Of a DNA stretch of 64,000 nucleotides, positions 60,408-64,000 are shown piece after piece. Below the pieces are notes generated by a model that was not told the origin of the DNA, ran no database searches, and was given only the letters and a program-made list of their open reading frames with translations. Each line of letters opens with the position of its first letter. Position 1 is the stretch's first letter. Source of the DNA: Lachnospiraceae bacterium (GTDB lineage Bacteria; Bacillota; Clostridia; Lachnospirales; Lachnospiraceae); contig JAIEFE010000014.1 in NCBI GenBank assembly GCA_029067085.1, positions 364,910-428,909 of the forward strand. The letters run 5' to 3'. The position numbers were made by a program, and so were the translations under genes.

Positions 60408-60427
60408 TTATTTTGTCCCTCCTTTCC

Positions 60428-60549
60428 CGCACGACTGCTTAGTTTTTTCATACCCCTGCTTATTTGTGCAAATGTAAAAGTTTAGTCGTGCAATTGTGTT
60501 TATAGAATAACACATATTTTTACATTTAGTCAATACAACTTTTACATTT
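60428..60549 (-). promoter_or_regulatory. Promoter, repeats and leader hairpin of the fructan operon
   Basis: On the minus strand TTGACT (60528-60533), 18-base spacer, TATTCT (60504-60509). Three copies of TTTTACATTT occur: 60518-60527, 60540-60549 and, inverted, 60470-60479. The first overlaps the promoter spacer, the second is just upstream of the -35, the third is in the leader; they are candidate LacI-type or sigma/activator sites. GCACGACT/AGTCGTGC (60429-60436 and 60484-60491) may fold as a leader hairpin. Nothing else is seen in the gap to 60703 except the lacI promoter. Confidence 0.6.
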
Positions 60550-60645
60550 GTATAATAAAAATTTATATATTTATTATAATATATGAGACTTCAAGCTAAT
60601 ATATTCATTAACTATTTTACAATTAATATATTTCTATTGTGCAAT

Positions 60646-60674
60646 TTGACACATTTTGTGTTATGTGTTATGAT
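60646..60674 (+). promoter_or_regulatory. Sigma-A promoter of the LacI-family gene
   Basis: TTGACA (60646-60651), 17-base spacer, TATGAT (60669-60674). The spacer holds a CACA-TTT-TGTG palindrome and a TACATATGTA palindrome overlaps the start point, both possible autoregulatory sites. Confidence 0.82.
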
Positions 60675-60703
60675 ACATATGTACAATTTAAGAGGAGGGT
60701 TCT

Positions 60704-61765
60704 ATGGCTTCAAAAGTTACCATTCAGGATATCGCAGACGCCCTGGGCATTTCACGCAATACAGTCTCAAAAGCGATCAATAATACCGGAGTACTCGCCG
60801 CTTCCACCCGGGATAAGGTTTTGAAAAAAGCGCAGGAAATGGGATATAAACAATTTTCCTATATGAATATTTCAGAAATCACGAATCCCCTGCAGGCTTC
60901 CAATACGACAGAGCAACGGGATATCGCCCTTTTTCTGGGCAATTTCGTAGGCAATTCTCATTTTGCCTCAACCATGCTTGATAAGTTCCAGCGTGAGCTT
61001 GCACAGCTGGGCTACAGTCTTACCATGTACCGGGTAATCGATGATGAGATCAGAAGCTTACAGCTTCCGGTTGCCTTTCAGTCAGAGAGAACCGCAGGCA
61101 TTGCCTGTATTGAAATTTTTGACCACGACTACTGTCGAATGCTCTGTGACTTGAACCTTCCGCTGCTGTTCATCGACTCCCCCGCCAACGGTTTTGATAT
61201 GCCCTGGGAGGCGGACCGACTGTATATGGATAACAACAGAGAAATCTATCGTTTTGTGAAAGAAATGTCTCAAAGAGGAAAAACAAGAATCGGCTTTATC
61301 GGCGAATATATGCATTGCCAGTCCTTCTATGAGAGGTATATGAGCTATCGCAATGCAATGTATACATTGGGACTTCCCTGTTCGGAAGAATACTGCATCA
61401 TAGAGAGCAGATCGAAAACCTCAAATAAAGGTGAATATCGCGAGTATCTGACGGATCAACTGCGCAGCTTAAAAAGTCTTCCGGATGTATTCATCTGTGT
61501 GAACGATGCCATCGCTCTGGACGTTATGCAGGCCCTGAAACATCTGGGTTACTCGGTTCCGGAAGATATTTATCTGTGCGGTTTTGACGACTCACCGGAA
61601 TCAAAGGTTGTAACGCCGTCCCTTACCACCATCCATATCCACAGTCAGGCTATGGGGCTCTCCGCCGTACAGCTTCTTATGTCACGGATCAATGAGCCTT
61701 CTCTGAATTACCGGACGATGTATGTGGAAACCAACTTAATTTTCAGGGAATCTACGGAAGGGTAG
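60704..61765 (+). CDS. LacI-family transcriptional regulator
   Basis: A 353-residue regulator. VTIQDIADALGISRNTVSKAINNTGVLAASTRDKVLKKAQEMGY is the LacI helix-turn-helix and hinge. The rest is a periplasmic-binding-like domain with RTAGIACIEIF, GFIGEY, FICVNDAIALDVMQAL and LCGFDDSPESKVVTPSLTTIHI. It contains no catabolite-repressor-specific features that I can see. Divergent from the ABC/GH32 operon, so it most likely responds to sucrose or fructo-oligosaccharides and controls it. AGGAGG about 6 bases before the ATG. Confidence 0.93.
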   Translation: MASKVTIQDIADALGISRNTVSKAINNTGVLAASTRDKVLKKAQEMGYKQFSYMNISEITNPLQASNTTEQRDIALFLGNFVGNSHFASTMLDKFQRELAQLGYSLTMYRVIDDEIRSLQLPVAFQSERTAGIACIEIFDHDYCRMLCDLNLPLLFIDSPANGFDMPWEADRLYMDNNREIYRFVKEMSQRGKTRIGFIGEYMHCQSFYERYMSYRNAMYTLGLPCSEEYCIIESRSKTSNKGEYREYLTDQLRSLKSLPDVFICVNDAIALDVMQALKHLGYSVPEDIYLCGFDDSPESKVVTPSLTTIHIHSQAMGLSAVQLLMSRINEPSLNYRTMYVETNLIFRESTEG

Positions 61766-61783
61766 TGTGAGAATGGAGGTATT

Positions 61784-63196
61784 ATGAAATCACTTTTCGA
61801 TATTGACGGACCTGTCATGCGTTTTATGACTAAGATCGCCTACGCAGTATATTTGAATATACTGTGGTTTATCTGCTGTCTGCCCGTTTTTACGATCGGC
61901 GCCTCCACAACGGCACTTTTCTATGTATCCTTGAAGGTTGCCAAAGATGAGGAAGGCCGCCTTACGAAATCCTTTTTCCGTTCCTTCAAAGAAAACTTTC
62001 GTCAGGCAACCATTATCTGGCTAATCCTTCTGGCTGTAGGGATCCTGCTCGGAGTAGACGGATATGTCTTCTATCACATGAGGTTTGACAACACTCTTTG
62101 GACACTGGGAACAGCCGTATTCTATGTACTGCTTGCTGCCTATGCGATCATACTGATGTACATATTTCCCCTTCTGGCAAGATTTGACAATACCATACGT
62201 GCCATGTTTAAAAACGCAATCATGATCGGTATGCGCTTTCTCCTCTGTACAGCGCTGATGGCTTTGATCTATTTTATCATGGCGGTAGTCGTGATCAATT
62301 TCTTTACGCCGGCCATTATTTTCGGAGAAGGCCTCTGTGCTCTTCTGTGTTCTTATCTGCTCTCCAACATCCTTCTCCTTTGCGAAGAAAAAACAGAAGA
62401 GGAAGAAAATCCGGAAAGTGCATCTCCGCTGTCGGAAGCTTCTGAGATTTCCGGAGGTTCCGAATCTTCTGAGTCAAAGGAACCGCAGTGGAGTGTAAAG
62501 GATGTCCACGGAATTGCAAAACTTGGCTATATCTGGTCCTATTACAAGCTGCAGATCGTGATCATTTGTATTTTTCTGTATATTGCCGGTTATATGATAT
62601 ATGGAAATCTGACACATAAAGATGCCGTTTTATACACCGCGCTGGTCAATATAACTGCCAATGATGCTTTCAAAGAAGAATTGACTGCAGATTTTCTTGA
62701 CTATTTCGGAGCAAATGTCAGGAAAGAAAATGTTGCGCTTTATGACGGACTGTATTTGACGGAGGATGCGGACGACCCTGATTTTGGATATGTATACGCA
62801 TCCAATACCAAGATCACCGCTTCCATTGCAGGCGGGCTTTTAGATGTTGTTGTGATGGATAAAAAATCCTTTGATATTTTTGCAAAGAGAGGATATCTTT
62901 GCAATATAGAACAGTTCCTGATGCAGGAAGCCCCTGAACTGTATCAGGATCTTCAACCTGATCTGGTTAAAAATACTGTTATTATAGAAGATAATTCTGT
63001 TGATGTCCAATTGGATTCCTCTATTGCTTATACATCTGTAACGGATGAATATCCTATGGCTGTCGATCTCTCCCAGTCGGAACTGATTCGGAAGGAAGGC
63101 TTCGACGGTACTCTGTATCTGGGAATCATCGCGAACGCCCCGCATAAAGATGCGGTGGTCGCTTATCTGCAGTATCTGACTGATTCGCTGCCGTAA
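61784..63196 (+). CDS. YesL-like membrane protein fused to a membrane-anchored extracellular domain
   Basis: A 470-residue protein. Residues 1-205 are a YesL/DUF624 domain with five membrane segments, beginning LFDIDGPVMRFMTKIAYAVYLNILWFICCLPVFTIGASTTALFYV. A Glu/Ser-rich linker (205-240) follows, then a new membrane anchor near 255-280 and an outside domain of about 190 residues with LTADFLDYFGANVRKENVALYDGL and VVMDKKSFDIFAKRGYLCNIEQFL. The last part recalls small solute-binding-like domains in Clostridia. YesL proteins usually sit in ABC sugar operons; this one follows lacI by 18 bases. Confidence 0.8.
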   Translation: MKSLFDIDGPVMRFMTKIAYAVYLNILWFICCLPVFTIGASTTALFYVSLKVAKDEEGRLTKSFFRSFKENFRQATIIWLILLAVGILLGVDGYVFYHMRFDNTLWTLGTAVFYVLLAAYAIILMYIFPLLARFDNTIRAMFKNAIMIGMRFLLCTALMALIYFIMAVVVINFFTPAIIFGEGLCALLCSYLLSNILLLCEEKTEEEENPESASPLSEASEISGGSESSESKEPQWSVKDVHGIAKLGYIWSYYKLQIVIICIFLYIAGYMIYGNLTHKDAVLYTALVNITANDAFKEELTADFLDYFGANVRKENVALYDGLYLTEDADDPDFGYVYASNTKITASIAGGLLDVVVMDKKSFDIFAKRGYLCNIEQFLMQEAPELYQDLQPDLVKNTVIIEDNSVDVQLDSSIAYTSVTDEYPMAVDLSQSELIRKEGFDGTLYLGIIANAPHKDAVVAYLQYLTDSLP

Positions 63197-63427
63197 CTAC
63201 CCATTTTTCAATTGACCTACTGAAAATCTTTTGAAAATATTTCTTGCGCTGATGGCAATCATAAGAGACACAACACTCGAAAATGTTTGTCGGATATCCC
63301 TCCTTTACATGTTAGCTGTTGATTGCTCCTGGCAAAAAAATATGCTAAAATAAATATTCATTCAATTAAAAGTTAATGTCATTTTACTATATAAAAAATG
63401 CCACAGCATAAGGATCAGGAGCAGAAG

Positions 63428-63979
63428 ATGGATCGCGCAGGATACACGGAGAGACTGAAAAAGGAATACAAAATATGTATTTATATTCTTGTGGCAGGAC
63501 TGCTGATCACAGCGGTCACATTCCTGCCCTATCTGGCAGATTACTATGTCCTGCAGCCGGACGACACAATCCTTACCTACTATGTTGATAATTTAGTAAA
63601 CGAATATTATGACTTTGAAACCATTATAATCGGGCTGAGCATATTGATTCTGCTGTTTCTTAGCAGACGGCTGTGGGTAGCGCTGACAATACCATCTCTC
63701 TTACTGATGTTATTGGCCTATGCAGACAGCATTAAGTATACCGCCCTCCATGAACTTTTGCGGTTGAATGACCTGATGGTCACAGAAGCTGCAGGGATAG
63801 CGCTGCGGTATCTCAACCTGAAATTCACTTTTCCACAGATTAAAGTATTAGCATATGTCTTTGCATTATGCGTCGGAGGAGTTGCGGCAGACCGGCTTTG
63901 CCAAAAATATCCCCTTTTTTCACGGCAAATGTCAAGCATATTTCTAAAACTTTTTGAAAAAATGTACGATTTATCATAA
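63428..63979 (+). CDS. Membrane protein resembling the N-terminal region of LTA-synthase-type sulfatases
   Basis: About 183 residues with four or five hydrophobic segments. Near 90-130 the pattern AYADSIKYTALHELLRLNDLMVTEAAGIALRYLNLKF resembles the membrane region that precedes the sulfatase domain in lipoteichoic-acid-synthase-like proteins (the NxxKxxxRxxPLxxxDL segment). No sulfatase domain follows: the frame stops at 63979, 21 bases from the window edge. It may be a truncated gene or a natural short membrane protein. Start at 63428, with AGGAG upstream, preferred to the ATG at 63398. Confidence 0.55.
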   Translation: MDRAGYTERLKKEYKICIYILVAGLLITAVTFLPYLADYYVLQPDDTILTYYVDNLVNEYYDFETIIIGLSILILLFLSRRLWVALTIPSLLLMLLAYADSIKYTALHELLRLNDLMVTEAAGIALRYLNLKFTFPQIKVLAYVFALCVGGVAADRLCQKYPLFSRQMSSIFLKLFEKMYDLS

Positions 63980-64000
63980 TTGCAAAAATAAAAGGTGCTA

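Overview
The window looks like the chromosome of a spore-former-lineage, gut-type member of the Clostridia, most likely Lachnospiraceae. The reasons are the Spo0A effector domain, the very large GH53/FIVAR/Ig-like surface enzyme, the LplB/LplC/YesL-type sugar uptake genes, the T-box leader and the consensus sigma-A promoters. I see no ribosomal RNA or CRISPR array.

Left arm (1-22 kb): a minus-strand exopolysaccharide cluster. In transcription order it runs from a DPM1-like GT2 through a GT2, a polyprenyl-phosphate sugar-1-phosphate transferase, a Wzz-like protein, a GT2, an EpsG-like polymerase, GT2, GT4, GT4 and GT2 to a GT-C membrane transferase at the left edge. Upstream lie the GDP-fucose genes (gmd, fcl), rfbD and a large membrane protein. 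An orphan Spo0A DNA-binding domain gene, preceded by 0A-box-like sites, sits between fcl and the glycosyltransferase operon. An AT-rich XRE/peptidase-E pair is inserted in the opposite orientation. A short cis-prenyltransferase and an AbrB/GT1/DUF3237 operon with a long palindromic operator follow.

Middle (22-41.6 kb): a DUF3048 lipoprotein and a 2072-residue secreted endo-galactanase come first. Next is an accessory region ending at tRNA-Cys. Copies of the tRNA-Cys 3' end lie at 30.1 and 31.9 kb and in the gene itself at 41.57 kb. This suggests two related elements integrated in tandem. The larger carries an APH-family kinase, a nucleotidyltransferase, a second-type prolyl-tRNA synthetase with its own T-box, a broken mobilisation-like gene, an XRE regulator, a tyrosine integrase and an IS110 insertion with a probable bridge RNA.

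Right arm (41.7-64 kb): tRNA-Glu and tRNA-Cys share a promoter. They are followed by a sodium/alanine symporter, a HAD phosphatase, a zinc peptidase and an iron-sulfur aldo/keto reductase. A GntR/ABC/CPBP operon looks like a peptide-stress or immunity module. Beyond it are a MerR regulator with a duplicated C-terminal domain and a YeiL-like regulator divergent from a methyltransferase. The window ends with a fructan/sucrose utilisation locus: LacI, two permeases, binding protein and GH32, with a YesL fusion protein and a membrane protein at the edge.

All calls come from reading the sequence; no database search was run.
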